A DNA stretch of 64,000 bases from Fictibacillus solisalsi (GCF_900103485.1 NZ_FNHW01000004.1:62001-126000); one strand, 5' to 3'. Numbered from the stretch's first letter, positions 1 to 8,890 are shown. The notes: generated by a model not told the origin, from the letters alone. Program-made: numbers and translations.

Positions 1-165
1 AAAGTCATTAAGGGTATACAGGGTTTTATACCTTTTTTTCACCCAAACATGATAGTTTGCAATCTCAAGGTTAAGATAACTTCTTTATTTTTCAAGCGTG
101 GCAACCTGTTCACACCTTTCTTCACTTCATACTCTATTAGTGTTTACCCCAACTTGCGGCCAATA

Positions 166-196
166 AAAAAAGTCCGGTGAAACCTGGACTTTTAAA
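166..196. terminator. Bidirectional intrinsic terminator
   Basis: An 8-bp stem AAAAGTCC/GGACTTTT with an inner GGT/ACC pairing is flanked by an A-run on the left and a T-run on the right. It lies upstream of the yajQ promoter and probably ends a gene left of the window. The rest of 1-280 shows no gene or recognised element. Confidence 0.7.
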
Positions 197-282
197 TGTA
201 CAAAGACACTCCACTCGAAAGGTTGAGCTCTTTTGAAGGATTTATCATGAACTCAAAACCCCCGTTATATTTTCACAGGATT

Positions 283-311
283 TTGTCAAAACTATGGTCA
301 GCTAATATAAT
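283..311 (+). promoter_or_regulatory. Sigma-A promoter of yajQ
   Basis: A -35 TTGTCA (283-288) and a perfect -10 TATAAT (306-311) are separated by exactly 17 nt. They sit about 45 nt upstream of the yajQ start. Prediction from sequence only. Confidence 0.7.
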
Positions 312-355
312 ATAAGTATAGAAGATTAATAGATTACATAAAGGAGGCGGATCCG

Positions 356-853
356 TTGAGTAAAGAAAGCTCATTTGACATTGTTTCAAAGGTCGACCTT
401 TCCGAGGTGGACAATGCGATTAACATCGCCATGAAGGAAATCAAAAACCGCTATGATTTTAAGGGAAGCAAAAGTGACATTTCCCTGGATAAAAGCAGTG
501 AGGAGCTCACACTGGTTTCCGATGATGAATACAAGATGGAGCAGCTGAAAGACGTATTGATCAGCAAGTTGATCAAGCGGGACGTTCCCATTAAAAACCT
601 CGATTATTCCAAAATCGAGCAGGCGTCAGGCGGAACGGTGCGCCAGCGTGCCAAGCTTGTACAGGGCATCGACAAAGATAACGCCAAAAAAATCAACACG
701 ATCATCAAAAATTCTGGAGTTAAAGTAAAAAGCCAGGTGCAGGATGACCAGGTTCGGGTATCGGGCAAAAGCAGGGACGATCTTCAGCAGATCATCTCGG
801 CCATCCGCCAGGCAGATTTGCCGATTGATGTACAGTTCATTAACTATCGTTAA
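356..853 (+). CDS. yajQ: YajQ-family nucleotide-binding protein (UPF0234)
   Basis: This 165-residue protein has the usual length of the YajQ/UPF0234 family, to which B. subtilis YitK belongs. Family members are cytosolic, have two ferredoxin-like folds and bind nucleotides; some proteobacterial members bind cyclic di-GMP. Visible family features are the N-terminal [27 protein letters not shown] near residue 32 and the closing DVQFINYR. Translation starts at TTG 356 behind AAAGGAGGCGG, the only start with a proper ribosome site. It appears monocistronic, with its own promoter. The family assignment is firm; a signalling role here is inference. Confidence 0.93.
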   Translation: MSKESSFDIVSKVDLSEVDNAINIAMKEIKNRYDFKGSKSDISLDKSSEELTLVSDDEYKMEQLKDVLISKLIKRDVPIKNLDYSKIEQASGGTVRQRAKLVQGIDKDNAKKINTIIKNSGVKVKSQVQDDQVRVSGKSRDDLQQIISAIRQADLPIDVQFINYR

Positions 854-862
854 AAATCGGGC

Positions 863-1130
863 TGTCTAAGAAGTCTGGAAGCTGTTGATTTTCGTTCCAG
901 GCCGCTCGCTTTTACCGGGGCGTGCGGTTAGCCTTACCGGCGTGTACGCCTACCTTACCGGCGTGTACGCCTACCTTACCGGCGTGTACGCCTACCTATT
1001 GGCAAGTGCCTACGGGAGTCTCACCTGTCACGCTAATCCCGCAGGACAAGGAACACTGCGGCAGCAAGACATCGCACGAAGAAAATGAGATGTTTATTTT
1101 CGAGGACCGCGCACCTTCCACTCAGCTTTT
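863..1130. repeat. Interspersed intergenic repeat, copy A, with internal triplication
   Basis: Non-coding stretch between yajQ and the SLAP gene. It carries a 5' module (GTTGATTTTCGTTCCAGG, then CTCGCTTTT and GGGGCGTGCGG) and a 3' module (GTCTCACCTGTCACGC) also seen at 36.3 kb, with the 5' module again at 3.25 kb. Between the modules a 21-bp unit is repeated three times (932-994). Short open frames across it only encode the repeat (LTGVYAY) and are not credible genes. Confidence 0.75.
932..1013. repeat. 21-bp tandem repeat, three perfect units plus a degenerate fourth
   Basis: Units at 932-952, 953-973 and 974-994 are identical and contain the near-palindrome GGCGTGTACGCC; a diverged partial unit follows to about 1013. 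Each unit could form a small hairpin. In copy C (36.3 kb) the equivalent position holds one related segment, so this looks like local expansion. Confidence 0.9.
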
Positions 1131-1137
1131 TTACGCA

Positions 1138-1190
1138 AAAAGAGGATGCCTGAAGGTCAATTTTTGACTTTCAGGCATCCCCTTTTCTAT
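1138..1190. terminator. Terminator between yajQ region and SLAP gene
   Basis: A 16-bp, nearly perfect stem (1144-1159 with 1165-1180) has a T-rich tail on the minus strand (TCTTTTT) and a weaker one on the plus strand. It ends the minus-strand SLAP gene and may also stop yajQ read-through. Confidence 0.85.
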
Positions 1191-1564
1191 TTAAAATCCA
1201 GCTTGCCGCCGGTATGAACCGGTTCCTTATGAATCAAAGCTTTCGGAAATATAAAGGTCCAGGGCATGCTGGTTTCAGGGGGCAGTTGAACCTGCGGAAT
1301 GGTAAATGCCAGTTCCGCGATCAACTCACCGTCCTCCTTATACGTAAAGACTGTATCCTGGATAACGAACGGTTCGCTTCCAAAATTATGGATGAGGCAT
1401 GTAACGAGAAGGTCTCCTTTATGGTTCATTGCGGAGCGTATGAGCGGGAACGCAACGTTTTGCCCGTTCTCCTCTGACGTCTCATTAAAAATCTCCTCGA
1501 TCATTTTGCGATCTTGTTCTGCGATAGTCTTGTCCCATGCGCTTTCATAGATAAGACGCTGCAT
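1187..1564 (-). CDS. SLAP domain-containing protein
   Basis: A 125-residue protein without signal peptide or membrane segment. The N-terminus (LIYESAWD..I...DR..I...F) and the later beta-rich part (LLVTCLIHNFGSEPFVIQDT; PPETSMPWTFIFP) resemble the SLAP domain found in single-domain and secretion-associated proteins of Bacillaceae. Function is not established. The ATG start at 1564 follows a strong GGAGGTGATC site. It lies just downstream of the ykwC-like gene on the same strand (33-nt gap), so co-transcription is possible. Confidence 0.75.
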   Translation of the reverse strand: MQRLIYESAWDKTIAEQDRKMIEEIFNETSEENGQNVAFPLIRSAMNHKGDLLVTCLIHNFGSEPFVIQDTVFTYKEDGELIAELAFTIPQVQLPPETSMPWTFIFPKALIHKEPVHTGGKLDFK

Positions 1565-1597
1565 ACGATCACCTCCTTCTGCGCTTTTTACCCCGAT

Positions 1598-2470
1598 TCA
1601 GGCTTTCAAGCGTTTATACAGCGCGTGAGTGCCGCTGTTCTCTTCACCCATCTCGGCCAGTTCCTCGTACAAATCCTTGGCCAGCTGCAATCCGGGAGTT
1701 AAAATTCCCATCTCACCCGCAGATTCAAGTGCAATTTTCATGTCTTTAATAAAATGTTTTACGTAAAATCCAGGTGCAAAGTTGCCGCTAATAATTCGCG
1801 GAGCCAGATTGGATAGCGACCAGCTTCCGGCTGCACCGGATTCAATGCTTTTTAATACGGTATTTGGATCCAAACCGGCTTTTTCGGCGTAAATAACAGC
1901 TTCACAAACACCAATCATACCCGATGCGATCGCGATTTGGTTGCACATCTTGGTATGCTGGCCGGCACCTGCTTTTCCCTGGTGAACAATATTTTGCCCC
2001 ATCAGCTCAAAAATAGGAAGAACCGCTTCAAAATCTTCCTTTTCGCCGCCGACCATGATGGAAAGCCTTGCTTCCCGGGCTCCTACATCTCCTCCTGATA
2101 CCGGTGCATCGAGCGAATGAAGATTTAATTCTTTGGCACGGGCATCGATTTTCTGTGCAAGCAAGGGGCTGGAGGTCGTCATATCAATGATATAAGTGCC
2201 TTCCGCCGCGTTTTCGAGAAGGCCATTTTCCCCGAAATACACCTCTTCCACGTCCGAAGGATAACCTACCATGGTAATGATGACCTGAGAGGTTTGTGCA
2301 ACTTCCGCAACCGTCTCCTTCCACTGGGCTCCCTGCTGGATCAGGTCTTTCGCTTTTTCCTTTGTTCTTGTATAAATATGTACAGGATGTCCTGCCTTAA
2401 GCAGATGGGCGGCCATGCTTTTTCCCATGACGCCTGTTCCCACAAAACCAACTGTCTTTTTCTCGCTCAT
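1598..2470 (-). CDS. ykwC: 3-hydroxyisobutyrate dehydrogenase-family oxidoreductase (YkwC-like)
   Basis: A 290-residue beta-hydroxyacid dehydrogenase. The N-terminal Rossmann motif GFVGTGVMGKSMAAHL (about 9-24) binds NAD(P). The substrate signature DAPVSGGDVGAREA lies near 119-132, and the catalytic Lys is expected in GAGQHTKMCNQ near 170-180. The family oxidises 3-hydroxy acids such as 3-hydroxyisobutyrate, tartronate semialdehyde or gamma-hydroxybutyrate; the substrate here cannot be read from sequence. Length and overall sequence resemble B. subtilis YkwC. The start is ATG 2470, preceded by GGAGGATG. It runs toward the SLAP gene. Confidence 0.88.
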   Translation of the reverse strand: MSEKKTVGFVGTGVMGKSMAAHLLKAGHPVHIYTRTKEKAKDLIQQGAQWKETVAEVAQTSQVIITMVGYPSDVEEVYFGENGLLENAAEGTYIIDMTTSSPLLAQKIDARAKELNLHSLDAPVSGGDVGAREARLSIMVGGEKEDFEAVLPIFELMGQNIVHQGKAGAGQHTKMCNQIAIASGMIGVCEAVIYAEKAGLDPNTVLKSIESGAAGSWSLSNLAPRIISGNFAPGFYVKHFIKDMKIALESAGEMGILTPGLQLAKDLYEELAEMGEENSGTHALYKRLKA

Positions 2471-2598
2471 GCTTCATCCTCCTCTTCTTATCTTGGTTTC
2501 ATTATAGAGAATATACAGATAACATACTAATCTTTTGCTAAACAAAGCTCACATCAAGTATGGTAAATGGTAGAGAACAAGACAGGGAGGAGAATGCA

Positions 2599-3219
2599 TT
2601 GAAATTATTATTACTGGGAGCAACAGGCCGTGTCGGTTGCGAAATCGCCCGGCTTGCTGCACAAGACGGACATCAGGTGAATGTTCTGGTGAGAACGCCG
2701 GAGAAGCTTCCGTCCGATATAAAAGTGCGGCAGGTATTCAGGGGAGATGCAACCGTGAAAGAAGACATTGAACAGGCCATCGAGGGATGTGACGCGGTGG
2801 TCAGTGCGCTCGGTACCGATGGGGGAACCGTCCTTACAGATGCTGTTCCATTGTTAATCACGGCGATGCAGGAACGCAGCATCAAGCGCCTGCTGACGAT
2901 GGGTACAGCGGGGATTCTGAACAGCCGGACAGACCCTGGTTTGCTTCGCTACCAATCCAGTGAGTCCAAACGGAAATTGACCCGCGCCGCCCGCGAGCAT
3001 CATGAGGCGTACCTTGCGATAAAGGAGTCGTATCTTGATTGGACGATTATTTGCCCCACCTATTTGCCAGACGGGCCTCCAACCGGAAATTACCGGACAG
3101 AAAAGGATTACCTGCCTCTTGAAGGAATGCAGATCAGTACAGGCGATACTGCCGAATTCGCTTATAAGCAGCTGTCTTCTGAGGAATTCCTGTGTTCCCG
3201 TGTTGGCATAGCGTATTGA
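2599..3219 (+). CDS. NAD(P)-binding atypical SDR / NmrA-like protein
   Basis: A 206-residue protein beginning MKLLLLGATGRVGCEIARL, the GxxGxxG dinucleotide-binding motif of atypical short-chain dehydrogenases. The NAD(P)H-binding fold continues with VLVRTPEKLP and DAVVSALGTDGG. TTG 2599 is chosen as start because GGGAGGAG precedes it by about 7 nt and the protein then begins directly at the first beta-strand; an upstream ATG at 2560 lacks a ribosome site. Members serve as redox sensors, biliverdin-reductase-like enzymes or isomerases, so no substrate is assigned. It is divergent from the ykwC-like gene. Confidence 0.82.
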   Translation: MKLLLLGATGRVGCEIARLAAQDGHQVNVLVRTPEKLPSDIKVRQVFRGDATVKEDIEQAIEGCDAVVSALGTDGGTVLTDAVPLLITAMQERSIKRLLTMGTAGILNSRTDPGLLRYQSSESKRKLTRAAREHHEAYLAIKESYLDWTIICPTYLPDGPPTGNYRTEKDYLPLEGMQISTGDTAEFAYKQLSSEEFLCSRVGIAY

Positions 3220-3244
3220 TATGAACGGTTACTCTAAGTTGCTC

Positions 3245-3305
3245 TAGGCAATTGACTTCCGTTTCCAGGTGCTCGCTTTCCGCAGGCGGATGCTCAATCT
3301 TTCAG
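3245..3305. repeat. Interspersed intergenic repeat, copy B (partial)
   Basis: This stretch reads ATTGACTTCCGTTTCCAGG then TGCTCGCTTTCCGCAGG, matching the 5' module of the repeats at 0.9 and 36.3 kb. The 3' module is missing. It sits between the NmrA-like gene and a terminator. Confidence 0.65.
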
Positions 3306-3315
3306 AAATAACCTA

Positions 3316-3350
3316 AAAACAGCCCGGACAGGTTCTCCTTCCGGGCTGTT
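3316..3350. terminator. Intrinsic terminator hairpin
   Basis: The stem AACAGCCCGGA/TCCGGGCTGTT has an 11-nt loop. On the minus strand it is followed by a T-rich tract and lies just past the small acidic protein gene. Confidence 0.75.
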
Positions 3351-3356
3351 ACGGTT

Positions 3357-3596
3357 CTACTCTTCGGTTTCCTCGAAATACTCAAGCTCTTTTTCCAAAA
3401 TATCATTTACTTCCAGCTCGGTAAGGTTGGTCTTTCTTGTCAGATAATCAACAAGCTCATCCATGTCGACATCCGCATTCTGCAATTCAAAATAATGACC
3501 TTCCTCTTTCAATACGAGGCGGATGTTGTCCTCGCTGTAAGACGTGCTGTCCTTGATATACAGTATGGCATCTTCCAGTTTTTGCTGATCGCTCAT
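3357..3596 (-). CDS. Small acidic protein of unknown function
   Basis: A 79-residue, strongly acidic soluble protein (roughly 30% Asp/Glu) with predicted helices and no cysteines or membrane segment. ATG 3596 follows AAGGAGGAATAAGAC, a near-ideal ribosome site, and a terminator lies just beyond its stop, so it is very probably real. I do not recognise the family. Its neighbour upstream on the same strand is the DUF420 gene, but a terminator separates them. Confidence 0.7.
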   Translation of the reverse strand: MSDQQKLEDAILYIKDSTSYSEDNIRLVLKEEGHYFELQNADVDMDELVDYLTRKTNLTELEVNDILEKELEYFEETEE

Positions 3597-3671
3597 GTCT
3601 TATTCCTCCTTGTTTCGGATTCATTCTTATTACTACCCGTTTGCATCAAAGCTATTCGGTTCTTTTTATGT

Positions 3672-3702
3672 AAAAAAGAAGCAGGAGCGCTTCCTGCTTC
3701 TT
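3672..3702 (-). terminator. Terminator overlapping a stop codon
   Basis: Perfect 11-bp stem AAGAAGCAGGA/TCCTGCTTCTT followed by six T on the minus strand. Its promoter-proximal arm overlaps the stop codon of the DUF420 gene. Confidence 0.88.
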
Positions 3703-4246
3703 AATAATAAGGGGAGATCATCAAATAAACAATAACACCGGTTAGGCTGACATACAGCCAAAGCGGCATGGTCCATCTGGCGATTCTCTTATGCTTGGCC
3801 ACTTGCATGTTCAATCCGCGGGCGAGTGTAAACAAGGCAAGAGGGACAATGGCTGCTGCAAGGATTATGTGAGTGATCAGAATAAAGAAGTAGATATACC
3901 GTAATGGCCCTTCTCCACCGTAGCTTGTGGATTCTGACAAATAGTGATACGTCACATAAGAAAGTAAAAATAAAAAGGTGGTCGTAAACGCTGCGTAAAT
4001 AAACCGCTTGTGCATCGTTATGTTCTTTCTTAAGATAAAAAACAATGCTGCAAGCAAAAACACAAAGGTAAAGCTGTTAAAGATGGCATTCAGCCGCGGC
4101 AGTAAGTGAACATCAAATGCCACATGTCCGTTATAGGCCGGCAGGAAAAATAAAATAACAACAAGAACGTTAATCGCTATTGAAAGCCCGATCACAAGAG
4201 GCGTATAGTTTCTCTGTTTCACTTCAGAATTCGAATGGTCGCTCAT
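3701..4246 (-). CDS. DUF420 membrane protein (YozB/CtaM-like oxidase assembly factor)
   Basis: A 181-residue integral membrane protein with about five hydrophobic helices. It matches the DUF420 pattern, with conserved His-containing segments HLLPRLNAIFN, TMHKRFIYAAF, YVTYHYL and a C-terminal KHKRIARWTMPLWLYVSLTG. B. subtilis YozB and S. aureus CtaM belong to this family; CtaM is needed to mature haem A-containing terminal oxidases. That fits the qoxABCD operon elsewhere in this window. It has a good ribosome site (AGGAGGGCC) before ATG 4246. Family call is strong; oxidase assembly is inferred by homology. Confidence 0.82.
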   Translation of the reverse strand: MSDHSNSEVKQRNYTPLVIGLSIAINVLVVILFFLPAYNGHVAFDVHLLPRLNAIFNSFTFVFLLAALFFILRKNITMHKRFIYAAFTTTFLFLLSYVTYHYLSESTSYGGEGPLRYIYFFILITHIILAAAIVPLALFTLARGLNMQVAKHKRIARWTMPLWLYVSLTGVIVYLMISPYY

Positions 4247-4398
4247 TGCTTGGCCCTCCTTATATCATCTACTATCGCTTCTTATTCTACCATTGTAGAC
4301 AATAAACCCCAAGCTAACTCCCCCATGAAACAGGGGTTTTGGACCATCTGTCAAAAAAACTACAAATTTCACTGTGATGGATGTCAATCTAAGCTTTC

Positions 4399-4438
4399 AT
4401 AAAACACCCCCCGGCTTGAAAAGACCAAGGGGTGTTCT
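4399..4438 (-). terminator. Terminator of the M3 peptidase gene
   Basis: The stem AACACCCC/GGGGTGTT is followed on the minus strand by a short T-rich tail (TTTTATG). It is immediately downstream of the peptidase stop. Confidence 0.8.
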
Positions 4439-4444
4439 CTTTCA

Positions 4445-6151
4445 CTATGCTTTTAGCAAAAATGTTTTGTCGTCGATTTGTGCTTCCCATTTTCTCACTT
4501 CACTCATAACCGATTCAACACAACCATTTTCAAATGGAGACACCAGCCCCGCGATATTAACGAGCTCAGTAAACGGCAGGCTGCCACCCTGTTCACAAAG
4601 CTCCAGGTAATCCTGCCAGGCTGCTTTATGATTTTCCCTCGATCGGTTCCAGAACTGAAGGGCACATACCTGAGCCAGTGTGTAATCAATGTAATAAAAC
4701 GGAGTCCGGTAGATGTGCGTCTGCATCTGCCAATATCCGCCTTCTTCTAAAAACGGAATACCGTCATGATCCCGGTGCGGCAAATACTTCTTTTCCAGCC
4801 GGCGCCATTCCTGTTTCCGTTCCTGCGGCGAAACGTGCGGATTCTCATACACAAAATGCTGAAATTCATCCACAGCCACGCCGTATGGAATAAATTTCAC
4901 AGCGGCCGCCAGATGGTCGTACAAAAACCGGTCGGTATCCTCTCCAAAGAAACGGTCCATCCACGGATAGGTGATCAGTTCCATGCTCATGGAATGAATC
5001 TCACAGGCTTCGAGTGTAGGAAACTGGTATTCAGGCACCTCGTAGCCTCTGCTTGTGTAGACCTGAAACGCGTGGCCCGCTTCATGCATCAAAACCCGCA
5101 CATCCCCCTGGGAGCCATTGAAATTTGTAAAAATGAATGGCGATTGGTATTCGCTGATATACGTGCAATAACCACCTGGTGCCTTTCCTTCCTTCGCGAC
5201 CAGGTCAAGCAATTCATTTTCCACCATAAACGTATAGAACTCATCGGTTTCGGGAGACAGCTCCTTGAATACCTTTGCCCCCTGTGCCACAATCCACTCG
5301 GCATCCCCCTTGGGCCTCGGATTGCCCTCTGGAAAGCTGAAGGATTCATCATAAATTTTCAGAGAATCCACACCAATGCGTGATTGCTGCTTTTCACGCA
5401 GATCCGTGCAAAATGGTACAATGTGTTCTTTCACCTGATCTCGGAAAGCCTTTACCGCATTTTTGTCGTAATCGGTCCGGTTCAGCCGGTTATAAGCCAG
5501 CTCTACAAAGCTTGAAAACCCGAGCTTTTTGGCAATGGAGGTACGAAGCCTCACAAGCTCATCGTAAAGCCTGTCCAGTTCGACGCTGTGATCATTAAAA
5601 AAGCCAAATTGTGCACTTACCGCCTGCTTTCTTGTATCTCTGTCGGGTGACTGGGTAAAGGGGGTCAATTGGGCTAGGGTTCTCTTCTTTCCCTGAAACT
5701 CGATTTGAGCAGAAGAAAGCAGCTTCACATACTGGCTTTTCAACCGGTTCTCCTGTTTCAAGTCCTCCAGCACTTCAGGAGAATACGTCTTTAATTCTGT
5801 ATCTGCAAGGTTGAATAAATGCTTGCCCCACCGGCTTTCCAGTTCCTTCCGATATTTCGATTTAACGAGCGCACGGAAGAAGTCGCTGACCATCCCCTGA
5901 TAAAGCGGGCCATTTTCATCCATAAAATCATGTTCTTGTTTATAAAAGGTATCTTCTGTATTACTCGTGTAACGGATATGTACGATATTTTGCATGCTTT
6001 CAAAAAAGTTACGCAGCGATACCAGCTCTGTCAATATCTGATCCTGGACCTCAAAAGACGGTGCTGACTCAAATCTTTCCAACCTGTCCTTAAAGTCCTG
6101 TTGAAGCTGGTTCATGTCAGGGCGTTTATACTCAAACTGACTAAATTTCAT
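4445..6151 (-). CDS. M3-family oligoendopeptidase (PepF-like)
   Basis: A 568-residue cytosolic zinc metallopeptidase. The catalytic motif HEAGHAFQ begins at residue 356, giving zinc ligands His356 and His360 and general base Glu357; the third ligand is probably the Glu in FPTLEACEIHSMSMEL about 25 residues later. The N-terminal half is helical, as in thimet/oligopeptidase folds. Length suits the M3 oligoendopeptidase subfamily. Such enzymes cut short peptides, often recycling signal peptides or pheromone fragments. The gene stands alone with its own terminator. ATG 6151 is preceded by GGGGAAGATCAG, a moderate ribosome site. Confidence 0.92.
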   Translation of the reverse strand: MKFSQFEYKRPDMNQLQQDFKDRLERFESAPSFEVQDQILTELVSLRNFFESMQNIVHIRYTSNTEDTFYKQEHDFMDENGPLYQGMVSDFFRALVKSKYRKELESRWGKHLFNLADTELKTYSPEVLEDLKQENRLKSQYVKLLSSAQIEFQGKKRTLAQLTPFTQSPDRDTRKQAVSAQFGFFNDHSVELDRLYDELVRLRTSIAKKLGFSSFVELAYNRLNRTDYDKNAVKAFRDQVKEHIVPFCTDLREKQQSRIGVDSLKIYDESFSFPEGNPRPKGDAEWIVAQGAKVFKELSPETDEFYTFMVENELLDLVAKEGKAPGGYCTYISEYQSPFIFTNFNGSQGDVRVLMHEAGHAFQVYTSRGYEVPEYQFPTLEACEIHSMSMELITYPWMDRFFGEDTDRFLYDHLAAAVKFIPYGVAVDEFQHFVYENPHVSPQERKQEWRRLEKKYLPHRDHDGIPFLEEGGYWQMQTHIYRTPFYYIDYTLAQVCALQFWNRSRENHKAAWQDYLELCEQGGSLPFTELVNIAGLVSPFENGCVESVMSEVRKWEAQIDDKTFLLKA

Positions 6152-6291
6152 CTGATCTTCCCCTTTCTGTACCTTCCCTAAATTCTACAAAACGCCTGTT
6201 TTTCCTTTTTTAAAGGGTTATTGGGAAATAATAAAGAAGGCTTATACCTTTTTGAAAATCACAAAAGACTAGGGGACTATTGCGAAAAAAT

Positions 6292-6317
6292 CTAGGGATT
6301 TTTCTCGGAAACCCTAG
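6292..6317. promoter_or_regulatory. Inverted repeat upstream of adeR
   Basis: CTAGGG (6292-6297) and CCCTAG (6312-6317) form an inverted repeat with a 14-nt spacer in the adeR leader; a related GACTAGGGGACT precedes it. It could be a regulator site or a leader hairpin. No function is shown. Confidence 0.35.
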
Positions 6318-6377
6318 TTTATATGGCAATAGGTGTTTTATCATAGAAGCAACAGTACTTTTACAGGAGCGTTGCGC

Positions 6378-7619
6378 ATGAATTCTTTTTCTCATTCACA
6401 AGATCCGTTCAAGGGGACATTTGGAAGTCTTGAGAACCTGGCAGATACCATCAGTGAGGTTCTTCACTGCCCGGTGACCATTGAGGATGCCAATCACCGG
6501 CTGCTGGCTTACAGCACGCATGAAGACAGCACAGATCCTGCACGGATTGCCACCATTATTGGGCGTCGTGTACCGGAAAAAGTCATTAACAGTCTTTGGA
6601 GGGATGGAGTAATCCCCCGTCTTCAGGCGAGCGATGAACCTCTTCGCGTCTCTTCCATTTCTAAGGTGGGGCTGGGCGACAGGGTAGCTGTCTCCATACG
6701 CAAAAACGAGGAAGTTCTCGGCTACATATGGGCGCTTGAAGTAGACCGTCATATAGCCGATGAAGAGTTGGGGCTATTAAAGAAGGCGGCACAATCTGCA
6801 AAAAACCAGTTGCTGCAGCATTATACAGGTTCGAGAAGAAAACAGGAGAGCCTTCAAGAGTTCTTTTGGAAGCTGCTAACCGGACACATGAATAGTGAAG
6901 AAACAATTCTCGACAGTCTGCGAGATCTTGGAATCATGCCAAGTTCACCCGTCTCTGTCCTCATTTTTCAATTCCCTCAGGAAATCGATGCTGCTTTCGA
7001 GAAAAATATAAGCTATATTACCTCCGTTAACCAAAGCGTAAAGGCACAGCTGACAGCTACAGATGAAAATCAAATGATCCTGCTTGTGACCTCGTCACGA
7101 AAAGAGGATCTGCGCGGCATCCTGGAGGAATTTATCCGCTCCTTTACCCAGCAAATGGCCGAGCGGTTTGGTGTGAAGGGGATTACCGCCGGGTTTGGTG
7201 GAGTATACAATGCCTATCAGCTTACTGAAAAAAGCTTTAAGGAGGCTCAGCAGGTCATCAAAATCAAGGACCGGTTTTCAGAGGGGGTAGAGGACCTTTT
7301 TGGATATGAAAGCCTTGGCATCTATCAATTTCTCGACGTGATTCATGAACAGCAGCGGGCGAGCCGCTATCGCAATCCTTCACTTGCCAAATTGCAGGAA
7401 TATGACCGCCTCCACAAGACGGATTTGTATCAAACGCTGGACACCTATCTCTCAGCCGGCTCCAACGCGCACCAGACTGCAGCGGTGCTTCACATTCACT
7501 TGAATACCTTGACCTACCGGCTGAAACGCATTGCCGAGATCGGGCAGATTGATTATAAAAATACGAACCAGAAAACGATGCTTTATCTGGACTTACAAAT
7601 ACAGCGTCTTTTTTATTGA
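6378..7619 (+). CDS. adeR: AdeR, PucR/CdaR-family activator of alanine dehydrogenase
   Basis: A 413-residue transcription factor located directly upstream of ald, the arrangement known for B. subtilis AdeR (YukF), which activates ald in response to L-alanine. The N-terminal sensory region (about 1-150) is followed by a GGDEF-like CdaR central domain and a C-terminal PucR helix-turn-helix: ETLDTYL..GSNAHQTAAVLHIHLNTLTYRLKRI. ATG 6378 is chosen because AGGAGC lies about 9 nt upstream. A perfect terminator hairpin follows, so ald is transcribed separately. Identification rests on domains plus synteny. Confidence 0.88.
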   Translation: MNSFSHSQDPFKGTFGSLENLADTISEVLHCPVTIEDANHRLLAYSTHEDSTDPARIATIIGRRVPEKVINSLWRDGVIPRLQASDEPLRVSSISKVGLGDRVAVSIRKNEEVLGYIWALEVDRHIADEELGLLKKAAQSAKNQLLQHYTGSRRKQESLQEFFWKLLTGHMNSEETILDSLRDLGIMPSSPVSVLIFQFPQEIDAAFEKNISYITSVNQSVKAQLTATDENQMILLVTSSRKEDLRGILEEFIRSFTQQMAERFGVKGITAGFGGVYNAYQLTEKSFKEAQQVIKIKDRFSEGVEDLFGYESLGIYQFLDVIHEQQRASRYRNPSLAKLQEYDRLHKTDLYQTLDTYLSAGSNAHQTAAVLHIHLNTLTYRLKRIAEIGQIDYKNTNQKTMLYLDLQIQRLFY

Positions 7620-7660
7620 GAAGCATTTGTGAAATTTCACAAATGCTTCTCTTTGTATTT
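7618..7660 (+). terminator. Terminator of adeR
   Basis: A perfect 34-nt palindrome (17-bp arms, 7618-7634 with 7635-7651) is followed by a T-rich tract. It starts inside the adeR stop codon and separates adeR from ald. Confidence 0.9.
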
Positions 7661-7696
7661 TCTTTTCCTCACAAAGAAATTTAAAAAAGAAAGGAT

Positions 7697-7702
7697 TATA
7701 CT
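7697..7702 (+). promoter_or_regulatory. Candidate -10 of the ald promoter
   Basis: TATACT stands about 55 nt upstream of ald, but the sequence 17 nt farther upstream (AAGAAA) is not a -35 element. This fits an activator-dependent promoter, presumably AdeR-controlled. Confidence 0.45.
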
Positions 7703-7756
7703 GAAAACACAGAAATGAAAACGCCATCATTCTAGAGGGCGCAAGGAGGATTTACA

Positions 7757-8890
7757 ATGATTATTGGTGTACCTACCGAGATTAAAAACAACGAGAATCG
7801 CGTAGCTTTGACGCCTGCGGGTGTTGTGGCATTAATAAAAGCAGGACATGAAGTACTGGTGGAAACGAACGCAGGTGAAGGAAGCGGCTTTCCGAACGAA
7901 GATTATGCTTCAGCCGGCGCTACAATGATCGACAGTGCTGCAGATGTCTGGGCGAAATCCGATATGATCATGAAGGTAAAAGAACCACTTGCATCCGAGT
8001 ACAAATATTTCCGCTCCGGATTGATTCTTTTCACCTATCTTCACCTTGCAGCCGAGCCTGAACTTGCAGCTGCACTTACCGAAAGCGGTGTGACAGCCAT
8101 CGCTTATGAAACAGTGGAACAAAATCGCACCCTGCCATTGCTGACTCCGATGAGTGAAGTTGCTGGACGCATGTCCGCTCAAATCGGTGCGCAATTCCTT
8201 GAAAAACCAAAAGGCGGAAAAGGAATTCTGCTTGGCGGCGTACCAGGAGTAAAACGCGGGAAAGTTACTGTCATTGGCGGCGGTGTCGTTGGAACAAACG
8301 CAGCTAAAGTAGCCGCAGGCCTTGGCGCTGATGTGACAATCATTGACTTGAACCCTGACCGTCTCCGCCAGCTCGAGGATATTTTTGGAAAGAGCGTACA
8401 AACTTTGATGTCCAGCCCGCTGAACATTGCTGATGCAGTAGCTGAGTCTGACCTCGTCATCGGTGCTGTACTTATTCCGGGAGCAAAAGCGCCTAAGCTT
8501 GTATCCGAAGAAATGATTAAGTCCATGAAACCAGGATCTGTTATTGTGGATGTGGCGATCGACCAGGGCGGAATCTTTGAAACGGTTGACCATATTACAA
8601 CTCACGATAACCCAACATATGTGAAGCATGGTGTGGTTCACTATGCAGTGGCGAACATGCCTGGTGCAGTGCCTCGTACTTCAACGATTGCACTAACAAA
8701 TGTGACTGTTCCTTACGCTCTTCAAATCGCAAACAAAGGCGTGACCGAAGCCGTTCTTTCCAATCCGTCATTGAAACTGGGTCTAAACGTTGCTGGCGGC
8801 CATATTACGTATGAAGCAGTGGCTAAAGATCTTGGATACGAGTATCTTACTGCAGAAGCAGCACTTGAAAAAGCATTCCAGGCGATCTAA
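7757..8890 (+). CDS. ald: Alanine dehydrogenase
   Basis: A 377-residue NAD-dependent L-alanine dehydrogenase, interconverting alanine with pyruvate and ammonia; in Bacillus it lets cells use alanine and supports sporulation. Family landmarks are the N-terminal [20 protein letters not shown], the substrate-binding Lys75 (KVKEP), catalytic His96 (TYLHLA) and the NAD-binding [20 protein letters not shown] near 175. Length equals that of known Ald proteins. It follows adeR and has a strong GCAAGGAGG ribosome site and a terminator. Expression is probably alanine-inducible through AdeR. Confidence 0.97.
   Translation: MIIGVPTEIKNNENRVALTPAGVVALIKAGHEVLVETNAGEGSGFPNEDYASAGATMIDSAADVWAKSDMIMKVKEPLASEYKYFRSGLILFTYLHLAAEPELAAALTESGVTAIAYETVEQNRTLPLLTPMSEVAGRMSAQIGAQFLEKPKGGKGILLGGVPGVKRGKVTVIGGGVVGTNAAKVAAGLGADVTIIDLNPDRLRQLEDIFGKSVQTLMSSPLNIADAVAESDLVIGAVLIPGAKAPKLVSEEMIKSMKPGSVIVDVAIDQGGIFETVDHITTHDNPTYVKHGVVHYAVANMPGAVPRTSTIALTNVTVPYALQIANKGVTEAVLSNPSLKLGLNVAGGHITYEAVAKDLGYEYLTAEAALEKAFQAI

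Noticed and set aside
885-1167. Open frames encoding LTGVYAY or ALPACTPT repeat peptides
   Set aside because: They are translations of the 21-bp non-coding repeat; no ribosome site, and the same element elsewhere is not open.
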